Part shown: positions 29,183 through 38,451 of the stretch, in pieces
How the letters are laid out: every line of letters begins with the position of its first letter
Numbering within the stretch: the first letter of the stretch is position 1
Source: Robertmurraya siralis
Lineage (GTDB): Bacteria; Bacillota; Bacilli; Bacillales; Cytobacillaceae
Reading direction: 5' to 3'
DNA length: 64,000 nt
Assembly (NCBI RefSeq): GCF_005502275.1
Contig: NZ_SWLZ01000003.1
Location: 284,141 to 348,140, forward strand
The notes under the pieces: model-generated
The model's input: the letters and a program-made list of their open reading frames with translations, nothing else
Told to the model about the DNA's origin: nothing
Database searches by the model: none
Program-made: the position numbers and the translations under genes

Positions 29183-29857
29183 TTACAATGGACCTGAAAT
29201 ACCTTGTTTACGAATCATCAAGAAGTGGGCAGCCATCAATGCAAACAATGCAGCAGGTAAGAAGAATACATGGATTGCAAAGAATCGGGTAATTGTCTGT
29301 GCACCAATAATATCCGAATGTCCTGCGATCAGAATCTTCAAGTACTCACCTATAAATGGTACTGACTCGATAATCGTAATCGTAACCTTTGTTGCAAATA
29401 ACGCTTTCATATCCCATGGTAATAAATAACCCGTTAAACCTAGGGCAAGCATGACGAAGAAGATAAGTACTCCAACAATCCAGTTAAGCTCACGCGGTTT
29501 CTTATAAGCTCCTTGGAAGAAAACACGCAACGTATGTAAAAACATCATGACGATAACTAAACTAGCACCCCAGTGATGCATTCCACGGACAATTTGTCCA
29601 AAAGCCACTTCGTTTTGCAGATAATAAATCGATTCCCAGGCATTTTTTATATCTGGAACATAGTACATCGTTAAAAACATACCAGATAAAATTTGAATAA
29701 CAGTAACGAAGAACGTTAACCCACCGAAACAGTAAACAAATGCCGAAAAATGATGTGCAGGGTTTACATGTTCAGGCACTTCATGGTCTGCAATATCCCG
29801 CCACAAAGGCGTAATATCCAAACGTTCATCTACCCAATCATAAATCTTATTTAACAA
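29183..29857 (-). CDS. qcrB: Menaquinol:cytochrome c reductase, cytochrome b subunit
   Basis: A 224-residue b6-type cytochrome with four membrane segments. The haem-ligand histidines fall in GMHHWGASLVIVMMFLHTLR and in the later RFFAIHVFFLPAALFALMAAHFL. The first helix begins FSAFVYCFGGLTFFVT. Short length (four helices) matches the cytochrome b6 half, with the rest in QcrC. Its start lies three bases after the qcrA stop, showing tight coupling. Confidence 0.96.
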   Translation of the reverse strand: MLNKIYDWVDERLDITPLWRDIADHEVPEHVNPAHHFSAFVYCFGGLTFFVTVIQILSGMFLTMYYVPDIKNAWESIYYLQNEVAFGQIVRGMHHWGASLVIVMMFLHTLRVFFQGAYKKPRELNWIVGVLIFFVMLALGLTGYLLPWDMKALFATKVTITIIESVPFIGEYLKILIAGHSDIIGAQTITRFFAIHVFFLPAALFALMAAHFLMIRKQGISGPL

Positions 29858-29860
29858 TCA

Positions 29861-30367
29861 TTACGCCCCCTTTCGCGGTTCTGCTTTACCTAAAGCTAAA
29901 TAACCGTCAACATCTTTATAAGGATATACATCCAACGGCGCTGCTGGCGGTGTACCAGGTACGTTTACACCATCTTTTGTATAAAGTCCATTGTGACATG
30001 GACAAAAGAAATGTTCAGGGTGTGTTGCATCCGTATTCCAGTCTACCGTACAACCTAAATGCTTACAGACTGGAGATAATGCGACAATTTCACCATTCTC
30101 ATCTTTGTATACCCATGCAGTATTTGTTACTTCTGAAGTGTACCATGCATCTTTTTGTTCAAAAGAGAAATCTACACGAACTGGTTCATTCGTTATTTCA
30201 TCAATCTTTTGTTTCGTGACAACATAATCGCCAGCTGCATTGTGTTTCAAAACAGGATCAACTGCAAATCGGACCATTGGCATTAACATTCCTGCAGCCA
30301 TAAATCCACCAACACCAGTAAGTGTATAGTTTAGGAATTGACGTCTTGTTACGCGTTGTTTGCTCAT
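29861..30367 (-). CDS. qcrA: Menaquinol:cytochrome c reductase, Rieske iron-sulphur subunit
   Basis: A 168-residue Rieske protein. The N-terminus SKQRVTRRQFLNYTLTGVGG has a twin-arginine motif and a membrane helix. The cluster motifs are CKHLGCTVDW and CPCHNGLY, giving two Cys and two His ligands. The start at 30367 rather than 30409 is chosen because GGGGGGAAAGGT leads directly to it and the family length fits. First gene of qcrABC, which feeds cytochrome c oxidase. Confidence 0.95.
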   Translation of the reverse strand: MSKQRVTRRQFLNYTLTGVGGFMAAGMLMPMVRFAVDPVLKHNAAGDYVVTKQKIDEITNEPVRVDFSFEQKDAWYTSEVTNTAWVYKDENGEIVALSPVCKHLGCTVDWNTDATHPEHFFCPCHNGLYTKDGVNVPGTPPAAPLDVYPYKDVDGYLALGKAEPRKGA

Positions 30368-30517
30368 ACCTTTCCCCCCTCTATCATGAAATGGTAGTCC
30401 AACGGACATAATTTAGGCACAATATAAAACTAGGACATAACAATGATATATCAATCTATACTTTAGGTCAATATAATAAATCGCTAAAGGATTGGAACTC
30501 AGTGATTAAAATCTCCA

Positions 30518-30982
30518 TTAGTCATTATTTTGCCACTTTTTCACAAATAAATGAATCAATTGTCCAATTTGATCCTCTAAAATTGAATTTCGATATTTTT
30601 CATCCATATTCTCCAATGGAAGAGACGGTAGCCAAATCACCGTGCCTTCACATTTATCTTCTATCGTTCTCCAACCGCTATCAGATGTTATATAAATCAT
30701 ATGTTTAAACCCACTTTTTTTGAACTCTGTTTCCCAGTGTTTTATCACCTGCAGACGGCTGTCATCAGAGTCACTTTTTAAATATGTATAGCCAGGAAGC
30801 ATCATGAGCCTTCCTTTAAATTGCCTCTCAAGAGGAATCGTTAAAAGCGAAATAAACTCTGTCATGGAGGCAGTTTGTTTTAGATCATCGCCAAACGAAA
30901 TCGGCAGTAGCGGCAGGACAACCGTATCAACATATTCCTTCGCACCTAAATACATATCCATATCTTTTGAAACCCATTTCAT
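30518..30982 (-). CDS. ypiF: YpiF, DUF2487 family protein
   Basis: A 154-residue cytoplasmic protein beginning MKWVSKDMDMYLGAKEYVDT, with IPLERQFKGRLMMLPGYTY in the middle, the DUF2487/YpiF pattern. Function is unknown. Of three in-frame start codons (30991, 30988, 30982) the last has GGAG at eight bases. It lies just upstream of qcrABC, in the same order as in B. subtilis. Confidence 0.82.
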   Translation of the reverse strand: MKWVSKDMDMYLGAKEYVDTVVLPLLPISFGDDLKQTASMTEFISLLTIPLERQFKGRLMMLPGYTYLKSDSDDSRLQVIKHWETEFKKSGFKHMIYITSDSGWRTIEDKCEGTVIWLPSLPLENMDEKYRNSILEDQIGQLIHLFVKKWQNND

Positions 30983-31305
30983 TCCCATCACTCCAAGTTC
31001 ATTAATTCTTACTTAATCATACCATTTCAACAATAACTGGACAAAGATGATTCTATACAAAAACAAGAGGTTGTCCAAACATCTTGCTTCTTTGGGATGC
31101 CTCTTGTTTTGTCCCGTCTGTGCTTCTTGTTGTTTTCCCTTCAGATGGAGCTTTTTCGCGGACAGGACCGAGCAACTTCCCACAGGAGGCAGAACCTGTT
31201 GCTTCAACAAAAATAATCATTCAACAAACTTTTTTGAAAGCTTCGAGCTTTTCGGCCGAAGGATTAGCGAGGTTAAATGATTGCGCTCTATTTAGATTTA
31301 ACTAA
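30983..31305. other. Intergenic region ypiB-ypiF with a repeat-like relic
   Basis: About 320 bases with no supported gene. The left part contains the hairpin described at 31056-31110; the rest (to about 31280) includes GCTTTTTCG-containing sequence resembling the degraded segment beside aroA. The short frames here have no ribosome binding site and look random. Confidence 0.45.
31056..31110. repeat. Inverted-repeat relic with AAGAGGTTGTCC core
   Basis: AAAACAAGAGG (31060-31070) and CCTCTTGTTTT (31100-31110) form a perfect 11-bp stem. The left arm continues into TTGTCCAAACATC, nearly the AAGAGGTTGTCCCAAAAGC found at 34640-34660. This pattern is like termini of Bacillus insertion sequences or small elements derived from them; no transposase remains. 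Confidence 0.45.
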
Positions 31306-31357
31306 GAAGAAAAAGCTGATATCAAAAAGGCCTTTTTAACAACCTTTTGACACAGCT
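31306..31357 (-). terminator. Terminator after ypiB
   Basis: On the minus strand AAGCTGTGTCAAAAGG pairs imperfectly with CCTTTTTGATATCAGCTT, followed by TTTTCTTC. Confidence 0.7.
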
Positions 31358-31389
31358 TCCACTTTGATATTCTTTTCGCAGCAGCAGTT

Positions 31390-31929
31390 CTACCTTAAAC
31401 GGTTAAGTTTTTTGGTTAACTCTTCAAAAGCAGCTTTATCTTGATTGTCTAAAGCCTCATCAATTAAACGAAGCAATTTTTCTCGTTGGAAATTTTTCAG
31501 TGTAGATGACAGAAATTTTTCTGCGATAAGGCGATCCTTTTCACTAATTTGCAGACTTTTGGGCATGAAAGGATTCTCTTCTAAAACAGCAGCATATTGA
31601 TGCGCTTTATTGGATGCATGAAAATTAAGTTGAATAAATATTTCTTCATCCCTATTTAAACGAATATCGTGAAAAGATTTCTCTGCATCTGTTGTCATGA
31701 CATTCTCTTTGTAAAAACGAAAAGGTACCTCATCAACACAATGAGTGGACATGACTAAACCGCGGGGACAATATTGAGCCTGCTCAACAAAATGCACTTT
31801 TTCCATAAGTCCATCATGACTCATTAAATAATTTAAAATCCACACACATTCACGTCTTTTCAGTTGATAATGATTGAGGAACCAGCGAATAAAATCTTTT
31901 TTCTCGTTGACAGATACAGGGGTCTTCAT
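31390..31929 (-). CDS. ypiB: YpiB family protein (UPF0302)
   Basis: A 179-residue cytoplasmic protein with the UPF0302 N-terminal block [20 protein letters not shown] and [11 protein letters not shown], a mixed middle, and a C-terminal helical tail ([20 protein letters not shown]). It belongs to the YpiB family, conserved in Bacillales; the homologue has been proposed to take part in adaptor- or proteolysis-linked regulation of lipid biosynthesis genes, which I would not rely on. It follows ypiA by about 90 bases. Confidence 0.82.
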   Translation of the reverse strand: MKTPVSVNEKKDFIRWFLNHYQLKRRECVWILNYLMSHDGLMEKVHFVEQAQYCPRGLVMSTHCVDEVPFRFYKENVMTTDAEKSFHDIRLNRDEEIFIQLNFHASNKAHQYAAVLEENPFMPKSLQISEKDRLIAEKFLSSTLKNFQREKLLRLIDEALDNQDKAAFEELTKKLNRLR

Positions 31930-32020
31930 TATTTTCCCTCCTCTGCGTACAACTATTTTTTATTAATTTCTAATGATGGTCACGTTAGCTGCAAACGGGT
32001 TTGCATACTTCTCAGACGGC

Positions 32021-33283
32021 TCAGCTTTCATCAGACAGCCTTTGTAAAACTTCTGTGAATTCTTCGTTTGTTGGATCATTTGTTAGTAATACATTAAATA
32101 TTTCGGCAGCCTCTTCTCGTTTTCCTTCTTCAATTAGAAAGTATCCATAATCTGCGAGAAACTCTTGATCGTTCTTTAAAAAATTATATGCAAGTTGGTA
32201 TTTGTTTAATGCCTGTGAATATTTTTCTAAATTTTGTAATGAAGCCGCCGCATCCCAAATTAAATGCGGTTCCTCGATTCCACTTGACTCAAAAATAGCA
32301 ACGATCTCTAGCACATCTTCATATCTCTCTTGATGAAGGAATAACTTATTAATCGTTATACCAGCTTCAATAAATTCCGGATCGAGAACTAAAGCCTGTC
32401 TTAAGAGCTCTTCTGCACTTTTTTCTTTGTTAAGTTTAAGCGCCAGCTTTCCACCAATAAAATACAAATCCTTGTTATATTCGTCATAGCGGAGTCCTTC
32501 TTGAACCGTTTCAAAAGCTAATTCAAGTTCCTCTTCTCGCTCGTACGCTTTTGCTAAATAAAGATAGAGAGAGTGATACTCGTGATCAAGTTCTTTCAGC
32601 TCAGAAAATTTTTCAATCGCTGTTTTATTCATGCCCGCCTGAAGAGCCGTAAATGCATAATGAAAAAGGGTATTAATTTCTAAACCAGCTTCCAAGGCTT
32701 TTTTATAATGAGGAAGGGCTTCTTCAAAAGCACCGCCTGCACTATAAGCATCACCAAGTCTTTGATTAATATTGACCCCTGCTATTTCTTGCTCAATTGG
32801 TACAACTCTTTCATATGATTTGATGGCTTCAATAAATCTCCCTTGCTCTAAATAGAGCTCTCCTAATGCAAAATCAATAATAACCTCATCCGGTAATACA
32901 GATTTTGCCTTTAACAGCTTCTGTTCACTAACTTCATATAGTCCTTCCATTTGGTATAAATCAGCCTGCAATAGCAAGCTTTCCGGATAACTTGGATCCG
33001 TTTCTTTTATTTTATCTAAAGCTTGAATGGCTTCATCCTCTTTCCCTTGTTCAAGGTAAATCTCAGCCATCGTAACAAGAATTTCCCCCTCTTCAGGATA
33101 TGCTTCATGAAGCCTTTCAAATAATGATTTTGCCTCCTCTAGAAATCCATAATGAAATAATTCTTCTCCAAGAAGGAGCCTTTCATCGTTTGTTCCACTT
33201 TTTAATATTGCTTTATATTTCTGTAAGGCCTCTTCATGCTGACCATTTTCCAATAAAGTAATAATTTTACTGACTTTTTCCAT
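32021..33283 (-). CDS. ypiA: Tetratricopeptide repeat protein YpiA
   Basis: A 420-residue protein composed almost entirely of about eleven TPR-like helical pairs of 34 residues (for example AKSLFERLHEAYPEEGEILV, AIQALDKIKETDPSYPESLL, AIKSYERVVPIEQEIAGVNI). No signal peptide. YpiA is a scaffold-type protein of unknown role; TPRs indicate protein-protein contact. It precedes ypiB as in B. subtilis. The order ypiA-ypiB next to the aromatic genes is also conserved. Confidence 0.88.
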   Translation of the reverse strand: MEKVSKIITLLENGQHEEALQKYKAILKSGTNDERLLLGEELFHYGFLEEAKSLFERLHEAYPEEGEILVTMAEIYLEQGKEDEAIQALDKIKETDPSYPESLLLQADLYQMEGLYEVSEQKLLKAKSVLPDEVIIDFALGELYLEQGRFIEAIKSYERVVPIEQEIAGVNINQRLGDAYSAGGAFEEALPHYKKALEAGLEINTLFHYAFTALQAGMNKTAIEKFSELKELDHEYHSLYLYLAKAYEREEELELAFETVQEGLRYDEYNKDLYFIGGKLALKLNKEKSAEELLRQALVLDPEFIEAGITINKLFLHQERYEDVLEIVAIFESSGIEEPHLIWDAAASLQNLEKYSQALNKYQLAYNFLKNDQEFLADYGYFLIEEGKREEAAEIFNVLLTNDPTNEEFTEVLQRLSDES

Positions 33284-33509
33284 TTAGCAACCCTTTCACA
33301 ATCCTATTTTTTTGTTACCTACCACTCATTCAAAAGTCATCCACAGCAAACGAAATTTATCATTTCCTCAATCATTAAAAGGACAAGAATATTACATATT
33401 TATAGCCGCTTTACTTCTACAAAAGCAAATGGCTTGCGTTTTATAACTTAACTACCTATCTTCATTATAATGGAATTTGCAAAATTCTACTCCTAATAAG
33501 ACTTATTCA

Positions 33510-34412
33510 TTAATTCACTTTAAAAAAGGCTGGAGTTTTGATAACAACATACTCGCCAAACCCCGGTCTAAATTGAACGTCCTTGCCTGCACGTATTACC
33601 ATTCCTTTATGAACGGTTACAAGCAGGCGCTCATTTAGTTGCATAAACAACTCTTTTTCACAAATTTCGTTTTCCAAATCATCTTTCAAATATAAATTAT
33701 AACTAACTTCACCACCATGATGTAAACCCGATTTTACAGGATAAATACCCAGTTTGCATAAATCCTCACGAGAAATCGGGACATTCTCTTTTAACTCGTG
33801 TCCGATAAATGGAATCTTCTCGATGTATAAAAGCTCCTGCCAATACACTTCTGCCTGAATTCTTTGCTTTTCAGTTTCTGCTACAAAAACAGGAATCAGT
33901 GGGCTATTATAAGGAAACATAGCCTCCCTCAACCATCCCCATGGTACTTCCTTAAGCTCCCACTCATCCTCTACTTCAACGAATATCGCTGGGATTTTAG
34001 CCCGTTTGCATTTTATTAAAAAGCTCGTTGTGAGTAAACGGAGTGGAATTTTCACCCCTATCGTATAATCAATAGGACTATTTAATAGAGCTGTTTTCAT
34101 ATTGTTATAAACAGGCCGTAATAAATATTCTTTATCTATTTCCACATAAGTTAAAAACATCGTACTTCCTCTTGTAATAAGTTTATCGATATAAAATTTT
34201 TTCATAACTTGAAATGACTGTCTCGATGGAAATTGAGGACAAAAGAGAACATGGGGCGGCGTCATTACAAAGGAACTTGCATTCACTCTCATGTAGGAGA
34301 ACCTTTCGAAGGAGGGTCTGATCGAATCGATGCGATCCTCTTTAATCAGCAAGGAGTTTTGCTCAAGCCTATCGTTCTTTAGCAAATTAGCATTTTCGAT
34401 AATATAGGTCAT
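33510..34412 (-). CDS. Amidohydrolase-like protein lacking visible metal ligands
   Basis: A 300-residue protein with an N-terminus typical of metal-dependent amidohydrolases (YIIENANLLKNDRLEQNSLL, then IKEDRIDSI), that is, the small beta-sandwich strand pair. At the place where dihydroorotase-like enzymes have a PGxxDxHxH motif it has MTPPHVLFCPQFPSRQSF, and later barrel His/Asp ligands are not apparent; a GHELKE and a GLHHGGEV exist but are not in classical context. The C-terminus returns to a beta-sandwich strand pattern (VTVHKGMVIRAGKDVQFRPG). I infer a degenerate or repurposed amidohydrolase fold; function unknown. The gene has a credible AAGGGTGG ribosome binding site and is not present at this site in B. 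subtilis as I recall. Confidence 0.6.
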   Translation of the reverse strand: MTYIIENANLLKNDRLEQNSLLIKEDRIDSIRPSFERFSYMRVNASSFVMTPPHVLFCPQFPSRQSFQVMKKFYIDKLITRGSTMFLTYVEIDKEYLLRPVYNNMKTALLNSPIDYTIGVKIPLRLLTTSFLIKCKRAKIPAIFVEVEDEWELKEVPWGWLREAMFPYNSPLIPVFVAETEKQRIQAEVYWQELLYIEKIPFIGHELKENVPISREDLCKLGIYPVKSGLHHGGEVSYNLYLKDDLENEICEKELFMQLNERLLVTVHKGMVIRAGKDVQFRPGFGEYVVIKTPAFFKVN

Positions 34413-34492
34413 AAAACCACCCTTTTAATCAGTCTTATGACAAACTATGCTTGTACAAAAATATTTATTCCATGATTATAGTTTAGACAAAT

Positions 34493-34626
34493 CTTTTAAC
34501 ACAATTGTTGAGCATACGATTTTTGGCTCATTTCATGTGAGACCATGGTTTCACAAGCCTTTTCAGTTGTGCTGAAAGGTGAAGAGAGAATGAGCCAAAA
34601 ATAAATACCGACATATAACAAAGTCC
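34493..34626 (-). repeat. MITE-like palindromic element, copy C (inverted)
   Basis: Same structure as copies A and B but in the opposite orientation: outer stem TTTTTGGCTCATTT (34520-34533) with AATGAGCCAAAAA (34589-34601); hairpins TGTGAGACC/GGTTTCACA (34536-34544, 34547-34555) and CCTTTTCAG/CTGAAAGG (34558-34566, 34572-34579). The right edge reads ATAACAAAGTCC, the reverse of the GGCTTTGTTA terminus, and the left edge TTTTAACACAATTGTTGAGC matches the other terminus of copy B. Confidence 0.8.
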
Positions 34627-34800
34627 AAACAAAAAAAGAAGAGGTTGTCCCAAAAGCTTAGTTTTGGCTCTTCTTATTTTGCTGTCTTTTAACCTTATTG
34701 ATTTCCACTCCAAATAGTGCTTTTTCGTAGGCGAAGCCGATATGGGCTCGACTATCTCTTTTACCTCTGGAATCGCCGGCTTTTTAACACCTAGCAAGTG
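34627..34800. other. Degraded insertion-sequence-like segment beside aroA
   Basis: Between copy C and the aroA stop is A/T-rich sequence containing AAGAGGTTGTCCCAAAAGC and CTTTTTCGTAGGCGAAGCC. An 89-codon minus-strand frame covers it and half of copy C, but it has no ribosome binding site of note and no recognisable domain; I regard it as mobile-element debris. Confidence 0.4.
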
Positions 34801-36087
34801 CTATTTTAACAGGCTTTCTAAATGGTTAAAGAAATTAGGATAAGAAACGGAAATTGCTTCGATATTCTCTAAGTTCGTTTGTTCCTTGCAAACCAGTGAA
34901 GCAACAGCCAGCATCATCCCAATTCGATGATCACCATGACTGCTTACGGTGCCGCCTAACAACTGCTGCTTTCCGTAAATAATCATGCCATCATTTGTTG
35001 ATTCTATTTTCGCGCCTAATTTTTGTAATTCGCGAACCACTGTATCGATTCGATTCGTCTCTTTCACTTTTAATTCTTCAGCGTCTTTAATAATTGTGAC
35101 TCCCTCTGCTTGCGTAGCCAATAAGGCAATAATTGGAATTTCATCAATTAGGCGTGGGATCATATCTCCTTCAATCGTTGTTCCTTTAAGGGTTGAAGTT
35201 TTTATGATTACATCACCGACAGGCTCAAATTGTTCTCGTTCATTCTTTACTTGCAAGTCAGCTCCCATTTCTCGCATCACATCTATAATGCCTGTTCTTG
35301 TTGGATTAAGCCCTACATTTTTCAACATAATTTCACTATTCGGAACAATGGCTCCCGCTACAAGAAAGAAAGCAGCTGATGAAATATCTCCTGGAACCTC
35401 AACATTCGTTCCCTGTAAAGGTTGCCCACCTTGCACTTTAATCGTAAGACCATCAACTTCGAGTTTACCGCCAAAATGCTGAATCATTCTTTCTGTATGA
35501 TCGCGAGTTTTGGAAGTTTCAATAACAGTTGTCTCTCCATCTGCTTGTAAGCCTGCCAAAAGAATTGCAGACTTCACCTGAGCACTTGCCACCGGTAAGC
35601 GATACTCAATCCCTGTGAGACCTCCCCCTCTTACCGCAATCGGAGTGTACTCACCACCACTTCTCCCATCAATGTTAGCACCTAGACTTAAAAGCGGTTT
35701 AGTGACTCTTGTCATCGGTCTCTTCCCTATAGATTCGTCTCCAATGAGCGTAGAAAAAAACGGACGCCCAGCTAAAATTCCAAGCATAAGTCTGATCGTC
35801 GTTCCAGAATTTCCAACATCAAGCACTTCACTTGGTTCATTTAATCCAGTGAAACCCTTGCCAAAGACAACTGCTCTCTCTCCCTCCTGCTCAATTACAA
35901 CGCCAAGCTTTCGAAAACAAGCAATCGTCCTTAAACAATCATCTCCTGTTAGAAAATTCGTTATTGTAGTCGTTCCGTTGGCAATAGCTCCAAACATAAT
36001 TGAACGATGGGAAATAGATTTATCTCCTGGTATTTGCAAATGGCCTTGAAGCTTTGCTGCGTTTATCGCTAATGGTGTTGTTTTCAT
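34801..36087 (-). CDS. aroA: 3-phosphoshikimate 1-carboxyvinyltransferase (EPSP synthase)
   Basis: Penultimate step of chorismate synthesis: joins shikimate-3-phosphate and PEP. The 428-residue enzyme (called AroE in B. subtilis) has the substrate motif [20 protein letters not shown], the PEP loop [15 protein letters not shown], and [14 protein letters not shown] near the C-terminus; the residue context GNSGTT is the class with alanine-free glyphosate-site variation seen in Gram-positives, though I do not infer tolerance. It starts 13 bases after tyrA and is the last gene of the aromatic supraoperon. Confidence 0.96.
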   Translation of the reverse strand: MKTTPLAINAAKLQGHLQIPGDKSISHRSIMFGAIANGTTTITNFLTGDDCLRTIACFRKLGVVIEQEGERAVVFGKGFTGLNEPSEVLDVGNSGTTIRLMLGILAGRPFFSTLIGDESIGKRPMTRVTKPLLSLGANIDGRSGGEYTPIAVRGGGLTGIEYRLPVASAQVKSAILLAGLQADGETTVIETSKTRDHTERMIQHFGGKLEVDGLTIKVQGGQPLQGTNVEVPGDISSAAFFLVAGAIVPNSEIMLKNVGLNPTRTGIIDVMREMGADLQVKNEREQFEPVGDVIIKTSTLKGTTIEGDMIPRLIDEIPIIALLATQAEGVTIIKDAEELKVKETNRIDTVVRELQKLGAKIESTNDGMIIYGKQQLLGGTVSSHGDHRIGMMLAVASLVCKEQTNLENIEAISVSYPNFFNHLESLLK

Positions 36088-36100
36088 TTTTATCCCCCTC

Positions 36101-37225
36101 TCATATCCCAGTGGATGTTTCGTAATTGGTATAATGGCGAATACACTGCTCTGCTCTTTCTCGATCCTCTTCTGTTTGAAAGCTAATTACAAGAATACCG
36201 TATACTTCTTCTCTCGTTTCACGAATACGAATATTCGTTAAGTTAATTTTTTCCTTTGCTAAGTAGCCGGTAATTTCAGAAATGACCCCGGGGTAATCGG
36301 GAACATCGACAAATAAATCGTAGAATGCCGGGATTGCACCTTTTTCTTTTACAGGCATCTCATCACGAAACTGCTTTGCCCGAGAAAAATATTGAAGGAG
36401 AGCTTCCTCATTTTCAGCCCTTAACATATTCGCAACCCTTGCCATTTCTTCCTGCCAATCAGTGAATAATTGTAAAAGAACATCTTTATTATGAAGAGAG
36501 ATATCCTTCCACATATGTGGGCTGCTAGATGCTATTCTTGTGATATCGCGAAATCCACCAGCTGCAAGCCTTGTGACTAAGCTTTGCGTCCTGCTTGTTC
36601 TTTCTGCCTGATGAACGAGAGAAGCAGCAATAACATGAGGGAAGTGGCTAATCACTCCTGTCAAATAATCATGCTCAGCAGGATGCACTTGTAAAAATCG
36701 TGCTTTTGTTCCTTTAAGCCACATTTTCAAGCTTTCTAATGCCTCTGGATCCGTATCGGTCTCGGGTGTCAATAAATAAAAGGCATTTTCAAAAAGGATT
36801 GATTTAGCTGCCTGAACTCCGCTTTTATGTGAGCCAGCCATTGGGTGACCACCGACAAAAGTATAGCCTTTGTCCCTTAAACAAGCTGCTTTTTTAACAA
36901 TTTCCACTTTTGTACTGCCCGCATCTGAAATAATGACACCTTGCTTTAAAGAAAGATGACAGAGCTGTTCGATCATCGTTTCAATCTTCTTAACTGGTGT
37001 GGCAATTAAAATCAGGTCAGCCTCAGCAGCACCTGTTTCTATTTCCTCCGCTACTTCATCAACGACACCAAGCATTGCCGCTAACCTTGTTTGTTTCTTA
37101 TTTATATCATAGCCAATAATCTTTGCTTTCGGATGTTCAGCTTTTATACATAAAGCCAATGAACCCCCGATGAGCCCCAGCCCAATAATAAATACACGAC
37201 CTTTCAAGGGAACACCTGCTTTCAT
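36101..37225 (-). CDS. tyrA: Prephenate dehydrogenase with C-terminal ACT domain
   Basis: Oxidatively decarboxylates prephenate to 4-hydroxyphenylpyruvate for tyrosine. The 374-residue protein has the NAD-binding [19 protein letters not shown], the catalytic blocks [17 protein letters not shown] and [33 protein letters not shown], and a C-terminal ACT domain (about 300-374: [20 protein letters not shown]) suggesting allosteric tyrosine feedback. An SD-like AGGAG upstream is inside a hairpin (see separate feature). A TTG at codon 7, with AGGTG five bases before it, is an alternative start. Confidence 0.95.
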   Translation of the reverse strand: MKAGVPLKGRVFIIGLGLIGGSLALCIKAEHPKAKIIGYDINKKQTRLAAMLGVVDEVAEEIETGAAEADLILIATPVKKIETMIEQLCHLSLKQGVIISDAGSTKVEIVKKAACLRDKGYTFVGGHPMAGSHKSGVQAAKSILFENAFYLLTPETDTDPEALESLKMWLKGTKARFLQVHPAEHDYLTGVISHFPHVIAASLVHQAERTSRTQSLVTRLAAGGFRDITRIASSSPHMWKDISLHNKDVLLQLFTDWQEEMARVANMLRAENEEALLQYFSRAKQFRDEMPVKEKGAIPAFYDLFVDVPDYPGVISEITGYLAKEKINLTNIRIRETREEVYGILVISFQTEEDRERAEQCIRHYTNYETSTGI

Positions 37226-37230
37226 GATTG

Positions 37231-37284
37231 CTAAGAGCTCCTGTTCATAGGAACCATGAATGGTCCGAATAGAGCAGGAGCTTA
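37231..37284 (-). promoter_or_regulatory. Cruciform hairpin covering the tyrA Shine-Dalgarno sequence
   Basis: On the minus strand AGCTCCTG pairs with CAGGAGCT, enclosing a second hairpin GGACCAT/ATGGTTCC. The AGGAG of the right arm is the only good SD candidate for the ATG at 37225 (12 bases away). No T-run follows toward tyrA, so it is not an ordinary terminator in that direction. Regulatory function is inference. Confidence 0.4.
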
Positions 37285-37320
37285 TTTATTAGAGTCGAAT
37301 TTGAAAAAAATGTAGCATTA

Positions 37321-38424
37321 TTACTTATTAAGCGGGGACTTTTCAGAAATAAATGCTTTCATAAGGGCAATCATTTCATCGTTCTCTTCCTTTGAGCCAA
37401 CTGTCACTCTGACAGATGTCGGAAAACCAAGAGCTACACCTGAACGAACAATATATCCTCTTTCTAAACAGTACTGGAACACTTCATTTCCATCCACCTT
37501 GAAATCAATCAAAATAAAATTTCCCTGGGACCTGCTATAAGACAATTGCTCTTGCTCGCAAAAATGATAGTATTGTTCTAAACCCTCGCGATTTCTCTGT
37601 CTGCACATATCCACATACGCTTGATCTTCGAGAGCAGCTGTAGCGGCGATTTGCGCAAATGTATTTGTATTAAATGGTTCCCTTGCCGGTTCAAGAGCGC
37701 GAATCACCTTTTCACTGCCGATCCCATATCCAATGCGAAGACTAGCCAATCCATAAATTTTCGAAAACGTCCTTAACACAATTAAATTCTCAAATTGTTT
37801 TATCAGTTCGATAGAATGGTAATAGTCTTCCGCTACAACGTATTCGAAATAAGCTTCATCTAATACGACGAGTGTCTCTTGCGGTACCCTCTTTAAAAAG
37901 GATAATAATTTGTTTTCATTAATATAAGTGCCAGTAGGATTGTTCGGACTACAGAGCCATACGACATTTGTTCTCTCATCCATTTGTTTTAACATGCCTT
38001 CGAGATCATGTTCGCCATTAATAAGAGGGACTTCCCGTACTTCTGCTCCTTCAATCACGGCATTATGCTTATATTGAGGAAAAGTCGGCGCTGCCATAAC
38101 CGTGTTAAATCCAGGTCTCAGCAAAGCTCTAGAAATGATTTGGATATTTTCGTCAGAACCGTTTCCAAATATTATTTGTGTTTCTGATACACCTAATTTA
38201 CTAGCCAACGCTTCCCGCAAATCCGTCGCATACCCATCCGGATAAAGAGCCAGAGAACCAGCAAATTGGTTAATTTTATCTAATACTTGTTGCGAACACC
38301 CAAATGGGTTTTCATTTGAAGCAAGCTTCACTATTTTTTCAAGTCCATATTGTCTCTTCACCTCATCAATTGATTTTCCCGGTTGATAAGGAGTCAATTG
38401 AAGAAGCTCTTCCTTCCATCTCAT
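37321..38424 (-). CDS. hisC: Histidinol-phosphate / aromatic aminotransferase
   Basis: Class II PLP aminotransferase of 367 residues that serves histidine synthesis and, in Bacillus, also phenylalanine and tyrosine synthesis, which explains its place among the aromatic genes. Motifs: [56 protein letters not shown] and the Schiff-base Lys in [18 protein letters not shown]. It follows aroH by 27 bases; in B. subtilis six trp genes lie in between. Confidence 0.95.
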   Translation of the reverse strand: MRWKEELLQLTPYQPGKSIDEVKRQYGLEKIVKLASNENPFGCSQQVLDKINQFAGSLALYPDGYATDLREALASKLGVSETQIIFGNGSDENIQIISRALLRPGFNTVMAAPTFPQYKHNAVIEGAEVREVPLINGEHDLEGMLKQMDERTNVVWLCSPNNPTGTYINENKLLSFLKRVPQETLVVLDEAYFEYVVAEDYYHSIELIKQFENLIVLRTFSKIYGLASLRIGYGIGSEKVIRALEPAREPFNTNTFAQIAATAALEDQAYVDMCRQRNREGLEQYYHFCEQEQLSYSRSQGNFILIDFKVDGNEVFQYCLERGYIVRSGVALGFPTSVRVTVGSKEENDEMIALMKAFISEKSPLNK

Positions 38425-38451
38425 TGATTTTCACCACTCTCTGCGATCGTT

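Noticed and set aside
34528..34797. 89-codon minus-strand frame beside aroA
   Set aside because: Half of it is element copy C and the rest is insertion-like debris; no ribosome binding site or domain.
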